A stretch of 34,263 nucleotides of DNA from an uncultured Clostridia bacterium (GCA_944391955.1 CALXVG010000012.1:1-34263); one strand, 5' to 3'; shown: positions 8,705 to 17,803, counted from the stretch's first letter. The notes: generated from the sequence alone by a model not told the origin. Numbers and translations: made by a program.

Positions 8705-9664
8705 ATGTTAAATATTGTTTTTATGGGAACTCCAGATTTTGCTAAGGAGTCGTTAGAAAAAGTATATAATGCAGGATATAATATAATGGCAGTAGTTACA
8801 AATCCAGATAAACCAAAGGGAAGAGGTATGAAGATGATTGCACCACCTGTAAAAGAATTTGCAATTGAAAAAAACATACCAATTTTTCAACCTAATAAAA
8901 TAAGAGAAATAGAGGAAGAACTAAAAGCATTAAATCCAGACTTATTCTGTGTTGTAGCATATGGAAAAATCTTGCCAAAAGATATATTAGATATTCCACA
9001 ATTAGGTTCAATAAATGTTCACGGTTCATTATTACCTAAATATAGAGGAGCAGCACCAATACAATGGGCAGTAATTAATGGAGACAAAACCACAGGAATT
9101 ACTACAATGTATATGGATGAAGGTATGGATACTGGAGATATGATTTTAAAACAAGAAGTAAAAATCGGAGAAAATGAGACAACAGGAGAACTATGGGATA
9201 GATTGTCAAAAATAGGAGCAGAACTATTAGTAGAAACATTGCATAAAATAGAAAATGGAACAGTATCAAGAACACCACAACCAGAAGGAGCAACAATGGC
9301 ACCAATGCTAAACAAAGAAATGTCAAAAATAGATTGGAATACAAAAAACATATCAGAAATCAAAAATTTGGTAAGAGGATTAAATCCAATTATGGGAGCA
9401 TATTCATTTTTACAAGATAAAAAATTAAAGATTTGGAAAGTAGAAAAACAAAAAATAGAAGAATTTTTAAAAGAAAATAGTGAAAATATTGAAAAAGCAG
9501 AAAATGGAGAAATTATCAAAGTAGACAATAAGAGTGGAGTATATGTTAAGGCAAAAGATGGAATAATTATATTATTAGAAATCCAAGCTGAAAATTCAAA
9601 AAGAATGTTAATTCAAGATTATTTAAGAGGAAATCAAATTCAAGTTGGTCAAATACTAGAATAA
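8705..9664 (+). CDS. fmt: Methionyl-tRNA formyltransferase
   Basis: Transfers a formyl group from 10-formyl-THF to Met-tRNA(fMet) for translation initiation. 319 residues, normal length. The N-terminal formyltransferase domain has the start MLNIVFMGTPDFA, VTNPDKPKGRG, and the catalytic region HGSLLPKYRGAAPIQWAVINGD from about residue 106, followed by TGITTMYMDEGMDTGDM. The C-terminal OB-fold domain starts near 205. RBS GAGGTAATG lies just upstream. Fifteen bases separate it from def and they are probably translated from one mRNA. Confidence 0.96.
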   Translation: MLNIVFMGTPDFAKESLEKVYNAGYNIMAVVTNPDKPKGRGMKMIAPPVKEFAIEKNIPIFQPNKIREIEEELKALNPDLFCVVAYGKILPKDILDIPQLGSINVHGSLLPKYRGAAPIQWAVINGDKTTGITTMYMDEGMDTGDMILKQEVKIGENETTGELWDRLSKIGAELLVETLHKIENGTVSRTPQPEGATMAPMLNKEMSKIDWNTKNISEIKNLVRGLNPIMGAYSFLQDKKLKIWKVEKQKIEEFLKENSENIEKAENGEIIKVDNKSGVYVKAKDGIIILLEIQAENSKRMLIQDYLRGNQIQVGQILE

Positions 9665-9686
9665 TAAGAAAGGTATAATGTAATTA

Positions 9687-10148
9687 ATGGAAGAAATTTG
9701 TAAAAAAATAGTAGAAAAGTTAAACAAAAATAAAAATACAATTTCATTTATGGAATCATGTACAGGTGGATATTTGGCAAGTGAAATAACGAATATTGAA
9801 AATGCTTCAAATATTTTAAAAGTAAGTTTAGTTACTTATTCTACTGAATATAAAGAACAGTTTGGTGTTGACAAAAATATTATAAATAAATATACTGTAT
9901 ATAGTATTGAAACAGCAAAAGAAATGTCTAGAAATGTATCAAATTTTGCTAAAAGTAATATAGGAGTGGGAGTAACAGGACAACTAGGTAACAATAACAA
10001 TGGCGAAAATAGAGTATGTTATGCAATTTATTTAAGTGATACAAATAAATATATTACTAAAGAAATAGTAGTTAAGAAAAATAAAAGATACAACATGAAA
10101 AGAGAAGTAGCAAGTTGTATATTTGAAGATATTCTGGAGGCTATCTAA
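9687..10148 (+). CDS. CinA C-terminal-domain protein (nicotinamide-nucleotide amidase type)
   Basis: Stand-alone CinA C-terminal (PncC-type) domain, 153 residues, expected to deamidate nicotinamide mononucleotide in NAD recycling. ESCTGGYLASEITNIENAS and GVGVTGQLG are the diagnostic segments. The usual GxAGP after the second motif is changed to GQLGNNNNGEN, so activity is less certain than family membership. It has no N-terminal MoCF domain, unlike full-length CinA. AAAGG lies about 12 bases before the ATG. Its stop is immediately followed by the murD ATG, so the two are likely to be translationally coupled. Confidence 0.82.
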   Translation: MEEICKKIVEKLNKNKNTISFMESCTGGYLASEITNIENASNILKVSLVTYSTEYKEQFGVDKNIINKYTVYSIETAKEMSRNVSNFAKSNIGVGVTGQLGNNNNGENRVCYAIYLSDTNKYITKEIVVKKNKRYNMKREVASCIFEDILEAI

Positions 10149-11546
10149 ATGAACTTTGTAAACTCTAAATTAGAAGAATTCAACAATTCTTTGAAAAATA
10201 AAAAAGTTGCTGTAATTGGATTAGGTGTAAGCAACAAACCATTAATAGAATATTTGTATAATCTTGGTGCAAATATAACAGTTTTTGATAATAAAGATGA
10301 AGAAAAAATAGATAAAAAAATATTAGAACAAGTAAAGAAATATGAAATAAATCAATCTTTTGGAAAAAACTACTTGTCTAAATTAAAAGGATTTGATATA
10401 ATTTTTAAATCTCCTTCATGTAGAGTTGATTTACCAGAAATTGAAGAAGAAATAAAAAATGGAGCAAAAGTAACTTCTGAAATTGAATTAGTTGTAGAAT
10501 TAGCACCTTGTAAAATAATTGGAGTAACTGGCAGTGATGGAAAGACAACAACAACATCTTTGATATATGAAATATTAAAAACTAAATATAAATGCTATCT
10601 AGGTGGAAATATAGGAATACCATTATTTACTAAAATAAAAGAGATGAAACCAGAGGATATAGTAGTACTAGAATTAAGCAGTTTTCAGTTAATGAATATG
10701 AAGCAAAGTCCTAATATTGCAGTAATAACTAATGTAACTCCAAATCACTTAGATATTCATAAATCATATGAAGAATATATTGAAGCAAAAGCAAATATAT
10801 TGAAAAATCAGAATGAAGATGATATATTAGTTTTAAACTATGACAATGAAATAACGAAAAAATTTGCAAACAATGCAAAAAGTAAAGTGATTTTTTTTAG
10901 TAGTAAAGAAAAATTATCAGATGGTGTGATATTTGATGATAAAACAATTAAATATTGCGAACAAGGACTAAGAAGACATATAATAAAACAAAAGGACACA
11001 AATTTAAGAGGGATACATAATGCAGAAAATATCTGTGCAGCAGTAGCGGCTACAATGAGCTTGGTTTCAGTAGAAGAACAAGCAAAAGCAATAAAAAATT
11101 TTACTGGAGTTGAACATAGAATAGAGTTTGTAAAAACAATTAATGAAGTAAAATGGTATAATGATTCAATTGCTTCTAGCCCTACAAGAACAATTGCAGG
11201 TTTAAATTCTTTCGATGAAGAAATTATACTAATTGCAGGAGGATATGACAAACATTTAGATTATGAACCAATTGCAGAACCAATTATAAAAAAAGTAAAA
11301 ACATTAATATTATTAGGTCAAACCTCAAACAAAATATTAGGTGTTGTACAAAACAAATTAAAAGAAAAGAATTTAGTACTTCCAATATATAAAACAGAAA
11401 GTCTAGAGGAAGCTGTAGCAAAAGCAAAAGAACATGCTAAACCAGGTCAAATAGTTTTATTCTCACCAGCAAGTGCAAGTTTTGATATGTTTAAAAACTT
11501 TGAAGAAAGAGGAAAAAAATTTAAAGAATTGGTTAAGAAAATATAA
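10149..11546 (+). CDS. murD: UDP-N-acetylmuramoyl-L-alanine:D-glutamate ligase
   Basis: Cytoplasmic peptidoglycan precursor ligase that adds D-glutamate to UDP-MurNAc-L-Ala with ATP. 465 residues. An N-terminal Rossmann-like segment KKVAVIGLGVSNKPLIEYL is followed by the ATP loop GVTGSDGKTTTTS near 124-136, NVTPNHLDIHKSYEEYIEAK, GVEHRIEFV, WYNDSIASSPTRTIAGL and the C-terminal FSPASASFDMFKNFEERGKKF that is characteristic of MurD. Its ATG touches the stop of the preceding gene, with CTGGAGG 8 bases upstream inside that gene. Confidence 0.96.
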   Translation: MNFVNSKLEEFNNSLKNKKVAVIGLGVSNKPLIEYLYNLGANITVFDNKDEEKIDKKILEQVKKYEINQSFGKNYLSKLKGFDIIFKSPSCRVDLPEIEEEIKNGAKVTSEIELVVELAPCKIIGVTGSDGKTTTTSLIYEILKTKYKCYLGGNIGIPLFTKIKEMKPEDIVVLELSSFQLMNMKQSPNIAVITNVTPNHLDIHKSYEEYIEAKANILKNQNEDDILVLNYDNEITKKFANNAKSKVIFFSSKEKLSDGVIFDDKTIKYCEQGLRRHIIKQKDTNLRGIHNAENICAAVAATMSLVSVEEQAKAIKNFTGVEHRIEFVKTINEVKWYNDSIASSPTRTIAGLNSFDEEIILIAGGYDKHLDYEPIAEPIIKKVKTLILLGQTSNKILGVVQNKLKEKNLVLPIYKTESLEEAVAKAKEHAKPGQIVLFSPASASFDMFKNFEERGKKFKELVKKI

Positions 11547-11561
11547 AGGGGGAGATTGAAT

Positions 11562-11699
11562 ATGGTAACAGATTCAAATGGTAAATTATTTGAAGAAAGA
11601 AGAAAAAAAGAAAGAAGAAAAAATAATTTTGCAACAAATCCAGAAAAGAGGAAAGAAAAGGACAGAAGAGATGCTAAAAATGCATATAAGCCAGAATAA
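11562..11699 (+). CDS. Small basic protein, unknown (45 aa)
   Basis: Starts 15 bases after murD with a strong AAAGGGGGA site 7 bases before the ATG, so it is probably translated as the last protein gene of the operon. About half of the 45 residues are charged, with clusters such as EERRKKERRKNN and EKRKEKDRRD; no membrane segment or Cys is present. A highly charged protein this small could bind RNA or ribosomes, but no family is recognised. It lies between murD and tRNA-Leu. Confidence 0.6.
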   Translation: MVTDSNGKLFEERRKKERRKNNFATNPEKRKEKDRRDAKNAYKPE

Positions 11700-11751
11700 G
11701 TTGCAATATAAAATATAAGTTAAAATTATCTGGGTAGAAATACCCAAATAT

Positions 11752-11834
11752 GCCGATGTGGCGGAACTGGCAGACGCACATGACTCAAAATCATGCGGGA
11801 AACCATGTGGGTTCGAGTCCCACCATCGGCACCA
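11752..11834 (+). tRNA. tRNA-Leu (anticodon CAA)
   Basis: Acceptor arms GCCGATG (11752-11758) and CATCGGC (11824-11830), discriminator A and encoded CCA. D-arm GCGGAACTGGCAGACGC, anticodon loop CTCAAAA (anticodon CAA, reading UUG), a long class II variable arm, and T-arm GGTTCGAGTCC. Its last seven bases are the left repeat of the integrated element; the gene remains whole after insertion. Confidence 0.96.
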
Positions 11835-11842
11835 ACGACGTA
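11828..11842 (+). other. attL of the element (tRNA end plus left half-site)
   Basis: The 7-base overlap GGCACCA (11828-11834) continues into CCAACGACGTA (11832-11842), the left half of the inferred attP palindrome. Confidence 0.72.
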
Positions 11843-11862
11843 TCTGTTCGAACTAACAGATA
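11841..11862 (+). repeat. Hairpin just after tRNA-Leu
   Basis: TATCTGTT (11841-11848) and AACAGATA (11855-11862) form an 8-bp stem with loop CGAACT. There is no T-run, so it is more likely an RNA-processing or recombinase-binding structure than a terminator. Confidence 0.45.
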
Positions 11863-11866
11863 GATT

Positions 11867-11899
11867 AAAAATCATTCAAGTAAGTTGGATGATTTTTTT
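11867..11899 (+). terminator. Terminator after tRNA-Leu, inside the element
   Basis: AAAAATCATTCAA (11867-11879) pairs with TTGGATGATTTTT (11885-11897) over 13 bp with one G-U, then more T. The same 3' arm could instead pair with AAAAAAA plus CATCATCCAA at 11908-11924, so two exclusive folds are possible. Confidence 0.75.
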
Positions 11900-11953
11900 C
11901 TTTGCCCAAAAAAACATCATCCAATATCCTAAAAAGAAAGGATGGTGCTTGAA

Positions 11954-12226
11954 ATGAAGATAATTAAAGAAGAACTACGATTTGAGGAAAACTTAAAGAA
12001 AAGACTAGAATTTATATGTGAATTCTCAAAAGTTACTCCTACTTTTGTTAATGGTAGTATAAGAAAAATTGAGAAAACCAATATCTCTTATATTGAGCCA
12101 CACAGAGTAATTGTAAAAGACACAACATTTCTGGTCTTTAACTATTCTAACGATGTTTATATATCCAATCTTGCAAAAAAGATAAAATTATCAGAATTAG
12201 AAAGTTATATAAACAGCATAAAATAG
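11954..12226 (+). CDS. Hypothetical protein, first gene of the element
   Basis: A 90-residue protein of no recognised family, with mixed charge, no Cys cluster and no membrane segment; sequence such as RVIVKDTTFLVFNYSNDVYISNLAKKIKLSE suggests a small alpha/beta fold. The frame is open from an ATG at 11942, but that codon lies within 1-2 bases of the only ribosome-like AAAGGA, so the ATG at 11954, about 11 bases away, is preferred. It precedes the recombinase in the same direction. The position, just inside attL, is where small control or excision proteins often lie, but nothing in the sequence proves that. Confidence 0.6.
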   Translation: MKIIKEELRFEENLKKRLEFICEFSKVTPTFVNGSIRKIEKTNISYIEPHRVIVKDTTFLVFNYSNDVYISNLAKKIKLSELESYINSIK

Positions 12227-12234
12227 CCTAATAT

Positions 12235-12262
12235 TTGACATTTCTGAAAATCGTGATATAAT
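12235..12262 (+). promoter_or_regulatory. Recombinase promoter
   Basis: Perfect TTGACA (12235-12240) and perfect TATAAT (12257-12262) with a 16-base spacer, the strongest-looking promoter of the element. The expected start is near 12269. Confidence 0.85.
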
Positions 12263-12265
12263 ACC

Positions 12266-12292
12266 AGCAGTAAATTATTTATGTTTACTGCT
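12266..12292. promoter_or_regulatory. Inverted repeat at the recombinase transcription start
   Basis: AGCAGTAAA (12266-12274) and TTTACTGCT (12284-12292) are perfect 9-bp arms spaced by 9 bases. They overlap the expected start of transcription and so could be a repressor operator, or an mRNA hairpin ending right before the leader-peptide ribosome site AGGAG (12293-12297). Confidence 0.6.
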
Positions 12293-12304
12293 AGGAGTGA
12301 TTAT

Positions 12305-12370
12305 ATGTTTTCGTTATTTTGTAAGAAAATATGTATTAAAATAAACAGATTTAAGAGATGTCAAGGATAA
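12305..12370 (+). CDS. Recombinase leader peptide (21 aa)
   Basis: A short ORF with a good AGGAG site 7 bases before ATG. The 21-residue product is Lys/Ile/Phe-rich with three Cys and ends in FKRCQG. Its last codons form the 5' arm of the terminator hairpin that follows. A ribosome finishing the leader would cover that arm and prevent termination, the logic of leader-peptide attenuation. The arrangement is seen; the regulation is inferred. Confidence 0.55.
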   Translation: MFSLFCKKICIKINRFKRCQG

Positions 12371-12399
12371 CTTGTGTGTTTTCTTTGATGTCTCTTTTT
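12353..12399 (+). terminator. Attenuator upstream of the serine recombinase
   Basis: AAGAGATGTCAAGG (12353-12366) pairs with CTTTGATGTCTCTT (12383-12396) over 14 bp including three G-U pairs, followed by T (12395-12399). It lies between a strong promoter and the recombinase ribosome site, and its 5' arm is inside the leader ORF. Confidence 0.68.
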
Positions 12400-12405
12400 G
12401 GTTAG

Positions 12406-14348
<1,943 letters not shown>

Positions 14349-14349
<1 letters not shown>

Positions 14350-14392
14350 TTGTTGCAACTTTTACTTGGGCTATGGGCTATGTTGCAACAAT
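14349..14392. repeat. Inverted repeat downstream of the recombinase
   Basis: ATTGTTGCAAC (14349-14359) and GTTGCAACAAT (14382-14392) are perfect 11-bp arms that begin at the recombinase stop codon. The 22-base loop holds a direct repeat GGGCTAT. No T-run follows, so it may be an mRNA stabiliser or protein site. Confidence 0.55.
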
Positions 14393-14451
14393 CAAATTAA
14401 CGTGGCACGTTTTGTTTTTACGGAGTAAAAATGAAAGTGGCGATAGTTAAT

Positions 14452-14480
14452 TTGAATAAATTTTATCCCATTGGTATAAA
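14452..14480 (+). promoter_or_regulatory. Promoter of the mobilization gene
   Basis: TTGAAT (14452-14457) and TATAAA (14475-14480) with a 17-base spacer. The transcript would start just before the oriT-like hairpins and carry them in its leader. Confidence 0.6.
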
Positions 14481-14498
14481 ATTTAATGCCTCGCAGAG

Positions 14499-14577
14499 CC
14501 CCCGAGTTTTGATAGTATGTCAAAACTCATAGGGGGTTAGGACTTATGACAGAGTCAAAGTCCTATGCTTCGAAGCA
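14499..14577. other. oriT-like cluster of three hairpins
   Basis: Directly upstream of the relaxase gene lie three consecutive palindromes. The first has GAGTTTTGA (14504-14512) pairing with TCAAAACTC (14520-14528), loop TAGTATG, extended by CCCCC (14499-14503) and GGGGG (14532-14536). The second is TAGGACTT (14538-14545) with AAGTCCTA (14558-14565). The third is the perfect 12-mer TGCTTCGAAGCA (14566-14577). MOBV relaxases nick at hairpin sites just before their own gene, so this is the best oriT candidate. The nick site cannot be placed by eye. Confidence 0.65.
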
Positions 14578-14635
14578 AGTTCTAAAGGAGGAAAAAGATG
14601 GAGCAAGAATTAGCATATTCTTTTCACTTGGGTAG
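14546..14635 (+). CDS. Possible small ORF overlapping the relaxase start (29 aa)
   Basis: An ATG at 14546 opens a 29-residue frame beginning MTESKSYASKQVLKEEKDG that ends 35 bases inside the relaxase gene. GGGGG and AGGA precede it. Its codons include the second and third oriT palindromes, so it may be a translated leader that couples to the relaxase, or mere chance. Confidence 0.3.
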   Translation: MTESKSYASKQVLKEEKDGARISIFFSLG

Positions 14636-16016
14636 TGATAAGAACAAAAGTAAAGTAGCTAAAAAAACAGCTAAAGGAAATGTATCTGGTACTACTTCTC
14701 TATCAAATAATGCTATACAAAATGCAAATGATTTATCTAGAGCAAACAAACACAACTTGCGAGATTATGATAATCAAAGAGAATTGATTACAACTATATA
14801 TGGAACTAACGATATTATTGAAGATGTTAAGCAGGTATATTTAGATGAATTTGAAGAAGCTCGTATTGAGTTTAATAATAAGCAGACTAGAAATGATAGA
14901 AAAATCAATAATTATTTTGAAAAGGCTTGTACATTACAGAACGATATTGCTTGTGAGATTATAATAGAACTTGGAGATATGGACTTTTGGCAAGATAAAG
15001 ATGATGAGTATAGATTCAAAATGATTGATGTATATAATGAGCAAATACAAGACTTAAATAAAATAGTCCCAAACTTTAAAGTGGCTAATGCAACGATACA
15101 TTTTGATGAAACCTCTCCCCACATGCATGTTATTGGTGTACCAGTAATTGATAATTATAAAAAAGGCATGAAAAAACAAGTTGGCAAATCTAAAGTGTTT
15201 ACCAAAGAGTCATTAACAGCTATTCAAGATAAAATGAGAAATGCTTGTATTAAGTCTTATAACAAGTTTTATGGTGTTGATAGTATGCTAAAAGCTAAAC
15301 AAAAAGGTAGAAATCAAGACATCAATGTTAAAGAAATGGACAATTACAGAGAAATAAAGAAAAAACTTGAACAGCAAAAGCAAAAACTTGAAAATGCTAA
15401 TAAACAAACTAAAAAGCTAGATAATTCAAGTAAAGGTATAATTGAGTTATTAGATAACTTAAAGCCTATGCCCTTTAATAAAAATAATAGCCAAATTTCA
15501 AACGAAAATATAGAAAATATTAAAGATTATATTAAAGACGTAACAGATATTACCCAGACAGTTAGAAGTGTAAATGACTTAAATATGTCGATTAAGGATT
15601 TTGAACATGCTACTTCAAAAATAGAGAGTGAAAACTATTCACTTAAAGATCAAATAGGACTTAAAGATAAAGAGATTAATGAATTAAAAGATGAATTATC
15701 AGCTAAAAATAAAACAATTATCAAGTTAAGTAATGCTTTAGAAAAAGCTAAAACGGAATTAAGTAAATTTAAAGGATTTTGGAAATCACTTATTAAAAGA
15801 TTTCAAATGAAGATATTTGATGAAAAATATTATGATATTCCAGAAGATAAACGAAGCTATACTCTTGTGGCAGAAGATTTAGAAAAAAGTGGAATATTTG
15901 ATAATAACGATTCGGATATAATTCATAATCCTACAAGAAAAGTATTAACTAATGATGAATTAGCTGAGATTCAAGCTAAAAAAGGAAAAAAGAAAAACGA
16001 TTATAATTTGAATTAG
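14598..16016 (+). CDS. MOBV (Mob/Pre) family relaxase
   Basis: DNA-nicking relaxase that starts conjugative mobilization at oriT. 472 residues. The N-terminal motif HNLR (His52-Arg55) and the metal-binding motif HFDETSPHMHVIGVPV (about 167-182) with its spaced His residues are the MOBV signature. The segment of about 250-410 is a long Lys/Glu/Gln-rich coiled coil, usual for this family. The ATG follows AAAGGAGG by 7 bases. It lies directly after the oriT-like hairpins and before a small unknown gene. There is no type IV secretion gene in the element, so it must borrow a conjugation apparatus. Confidence 0.92.
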   Translation: MEQELAYSFHLGSDKNKSKVAKKTAKGNVSGTTSLSNNAIQNANDLSRANKHNLRDYDNQRELITTIYGTNDIIEDVKQVYLDEFEEARIEFNNKQTRNDRKINNYFEKACTLQNDIACEIIIELGDMDFWQDKDDEYRFKMIDVYNEQIQDLNKIVPNFKVANATIHFDETSPHMHVIGVPVIDNYKKGMKKQVGKSKVFTKESLTAIQDKMRNACIKSYNKFYGVDSMLKAKQKGRNQDINVKEMDNYREIKKKLEQQKQKLENANKQTKKLDNSSKGIIELLDNLKPMPFNKNNSQISNENIENIKDYIKDVTDITQTVRSVNDLNMSIKDFEHATSKIESENYSLKDQIGLKDKEINELKDELSAKNKTIIKLSNALEKAKTELSKFKGFWKSLIKRFQMKIFDEKYYDIPEDKRSYTLVAEDLEKSGIFDNNDSDIIHNPTRKVLTNDELAEIQAKKGKKKNDYNLN

Positions 16017-16026
16017 GAGGAGCTAT

Positions 16027-16326
16027 ATGAGAGATGAAAAAGTTAATAATGTAATATCTATAATTAAAAATATGGATTTAAAAAATAAATTAAGATTAGG
16101 TTTATGTATGAGTTCAAGTTATTATACCAATATGGAGTATAATAAAGCACATATTCATAGTATATTTGATAAAAGGCTAAAACAAATTGATAATGAGTAT
16201 CTGGTAAGCTATGTGAATATGAGAAAATACCCTACTATTATATTTGTAATGGCTAAAATAATGGAAATGAATAATAATCAACAAAATCAGATAGCAATGT
16301 ATTTATTCAATAATATAAAAGTGTAA
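16027..16326 (+). CDS. Hypothetical protein after the relaxase
   Basis: A 99-residue protein, 10 bases after the relaxase stop with a strong AGGAGGAG site, so the two are clearly one operon. It is rich in Lys, Asn, Met and Tyr and looks helical; no family, zinc motif or membrane segment is recognised. An accessory mobilization or copy-control role is possible from position only. Its base composition matches the rest of the element's AT-rich part. Confidence 0.65.
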   Translation: MRDEKVNNVISIIKNMDLKNKLRLGLCMSSSYYTNMEYNKAHIHSIFDKRLKQIDNEYLVSYVNMRKYPTIIFVMAKIMEMNNNQQNQIAMYLFNNIKV

Positions 16327-16360
16327 TTATAGAATAGAAATAAATAAACAAGCATGATTT

Positions 16361-16389
16361 TTGCATTTTATGTTAATTTATGGTATAAT
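16361..16389 (+). promoter_or_regulatory. Promoter of the cargo gene
   Basis: TTGCAT (16361-16366) and a perfect TATAAT (16384-16389) with a 17-base spacer, in AT-rich sequence. The leader of about 115 bases that follows can pair CACCTT (16425-16430) with AAGGTG (16478-16483) and ACTCC (16415-16419) with GGAGT (16466-16470), so it may be structured. Confidence 0.65.
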
Positions 16390-16511
16390 TATTATAAGTT
16401 TACTTTTTAGTTACACTCCTTTTGCACCTTATGGAATGGCAACTGATTAGTAAAATGATTATTTGGGAGTACAAGTAAAGGTGTACATTGAAAATTAAAA
16501 GGAGAATCATT

Positions 16512-17432
16512 ATGGAAAACAACAACAATGTCAACGTCAACAACTTCGCTACCGAACTGAGTGAACTCATCGGACAGCACATCGGCTTGGATCACATCCA
16601 TCCTTCTACCGAAGGTCGGTACTACTACATCCAAGCTCCTAAGACTGGTGCACCGATGCTTCTGCATCACTACAGGGGTCCGTTCTTCATCGACATCCAT
16701 CCGGATGACTTGGAGGACATTTCCTCTGGCAAGGTCTCTGCTCACGAGTACATCACCTCTGCCAATTGGCAGGTGGGATATTACTGGGGCGGTGGCTCTA
16801 TGGTGGGTGGTGGCTACTATCAGCCTATCGACCTTGTTGGTCGCAGGGATGAAGTTCGCCGCTATCTCCAGATTCTTTCCTGTCGTGGCTATCGCCAGTC
16901 TTGTGGCTACATGCCTTCCGAGAAGAACTGTGCTGATTGCTCTGTGGAAAACTGCCCGTTCAGTAAGTACAAGGATGGAAACTGGGATGCAGAAATGCAG
17001 GAACACGATCCGAGGCGTGACCTGTTCAAGGCTCTCTGCGAGAGATTTGAGCAGGAGAATCCTGGTTATACCCTTCGTGGTTTCCTTTGCGGAGGAATTC
17101 CTGATGGGGAAATCTGGATTAATCCCAACGGACACTTTGCTGAGGATGAACCGTTTGCTTTTACGGCGTATGCTTCCGATTCCGTGATTCGTTCGTTGCT
17201 GATGCACGAAATCGAGCCGGAAAACTGGGCCGAGTATGCCAAGAGCTTCCAGTTCCATATCCACAAGATGTTCGACAAGCAGAGCTATGACGTGAACAAG
17301 GAAACGCTTGAAAAGGCGTTCGAGGGGCTGGACTATACCAAGAAGGCTAAGACTGAGCCTGAGGATGACATCTACGAGGAAAAAGTTCCTCTGCTGACGC
17401 GCGTGGCAAACTTCTTCAAAAAGATGTTCTGA
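16512..17432 (+). CDS. Unknown GC-richer cargo gene with a five-Cys cluster
   Basis: A 306-residue protein of no family I recognise. It has an Asn-rich N-terminus, a WQVGYYWGGGSMVGGGYYQP glycine/aromatic stretch near 86-104, Cys124, 131, 140, 143 and 148 (the CADCSVENC part is typical of a metal site or Fe-S cluster), and a basic amphipathic end LLTRVANFFKKMF. The frame is open from a TTG at 16488, but AAAAGGAGA lies 7 bases before the ATG at 16512, which is preferred. Its base and codon use differ sharply from all neighbours: row 16561 has 32 G/C of 60, against 19 of 60 in row 12541 of the recombinase. It has its own promoter and a strong 3' hairpin and sits just inside attR, the usual cargo place. 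Function unknown; defence is only a guess from location. Confidence 0.8.
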   Translation: MENNNNVNVNNFATELSELIGQHIGLDHIHPSTEGRYYYIQAPKTGAPMLLHHYRGPFFIDIHPDDLEDISSGKVSAHEYITSANWQVGYYWGGGSMVGGGYYQPIDLVGRRDEVRRYLQILSCRGYRQSCGYMPSEKNCADCSVENCPFSKYKDGNWDAEMQEHDPRRDLFKALCERFEQENPGYTLRGFLCGGIPDGEIWINPNGHFAEDEPFAFTAYASDSVIRSLLMHEIEPENWAEYAKSFQFHIHKMFDKQSYDVNKETLEKAFEGLDYTKKAKTEPEDDIYEEKVPLLTRVANFFKKMF

Positions 17433-17462
17433 TGTTCTAAGTCCCACAATCTATGCACACCG

Positions 17463-17490
17463 CAGTGGGGAGTTTGGTAACTCCCCACTG
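17463..17490 (+). terminator. Strong hairpin after the cargo gene
   Basis: CAGTGGGGAGTT (17463-17474) and AACTCCCCACTG (17479-17490) make a perfect 12-bp GC-rich stem with loop TGGT. The following TTGGTATATTTGG is only partly T-rich, so termination or 3'-end protection are both possible. Confidence 0.65.
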
Positions 17491-17569
17491 TTGGTATATT
17501 TGGAATAAAAAAATTTTTCTGTAAAATACTTGATTTTTATTATACAATTTGGTAATATATTTATAACTT

Positions 17570-17589
17570 GAATGACTATTTAGTCATTC
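17570..17589. repeat. Palindrome GAATGACTA-TT-TAGTCATTC
   Basis: Perfect 9-bp arms with a 2-base centre, about 30 bases before the attR half-site. TAGTCATTC recurs at 17886-17894. The nearness to attR suggests a recombinase or directionality-factor site, which is inference. Confidence 0.5.
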
Positions 17590-17618
17590 GTCAAGAGAGT
17601 CAGCGAGTTGTAAATGTC

Positions 17619-17634
17619 TACGTCGTTGGCACCA
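17619..17634 (+). other. attR of the element
   Basis: TACGTCGTTGG (17619-17629), the inverted copy of 11832-11842, runs into GGCACCA (17628-17634). Beyond it CAAATTAGTTTG should be the sequence that followed the tRNA before insertion. Confidence 0.72.
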
Positions 17635-17705
17635 CAAATTAGTTTGATAAGGTTAATTGAATTTTAAGAATTTGAAGACCGCATTTCTTCATTTTCTTTT
17701 TTTGC

Positions 17706-17742
17706 TTTTAGGGACACCTTTTAAAAACAGGTGTCCCTAAAA
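17706..17742. repeat. REP-like hairpin with GGGACACCT arms
   Basis: TTTTAGGGACACCT (17706-17719) and AGGTGTCCCTAAAA (17729-17742) form a 14-bp perfect stem with a 9-base loop. GGGACA/TGTCCC palindromes of this kind accompany REP-type (TnpA-REP) elements in many bacteria; whether this one does is not testable here. It has weak T-rich flanks and could also end transcription. Confidence 0.5.
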
Positions 17743-17803
17743 ACATAAAAACATTGTAAACTAAGTTGACATAAAACAAAATAAATTTCTAATAAATAAT
17801 CAT

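Noticed and set aside
11954..12226. Reading the first gene of the element as an excisionase or recombination directionality factor
   Set aside because: The position fits, but no helix-turn-helix or family motif can be seen, so it is left as hypothetical.
14431..14532. A 33-codon ORF with GGAG before its ATG, upstream of the relaxase
   Set aside because: It runs through the mob promoter and the first oriT hairpin, so the coding potential is probably accidental.
16431..16478. A 15-codon ORF in the cargo-gene leader
   Set aside because: It has no ribosome site; the leader is more likely to act through RNA structure, if at all.
16407..17447. A 346-codon open frame on the minus strand opposite the cargo gene
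   Set aside because: The plus frame has a proper ribosome site, a balanced composition and a terminator. The antisense frame is a by-product of the GC-richer codon use of the real gene.
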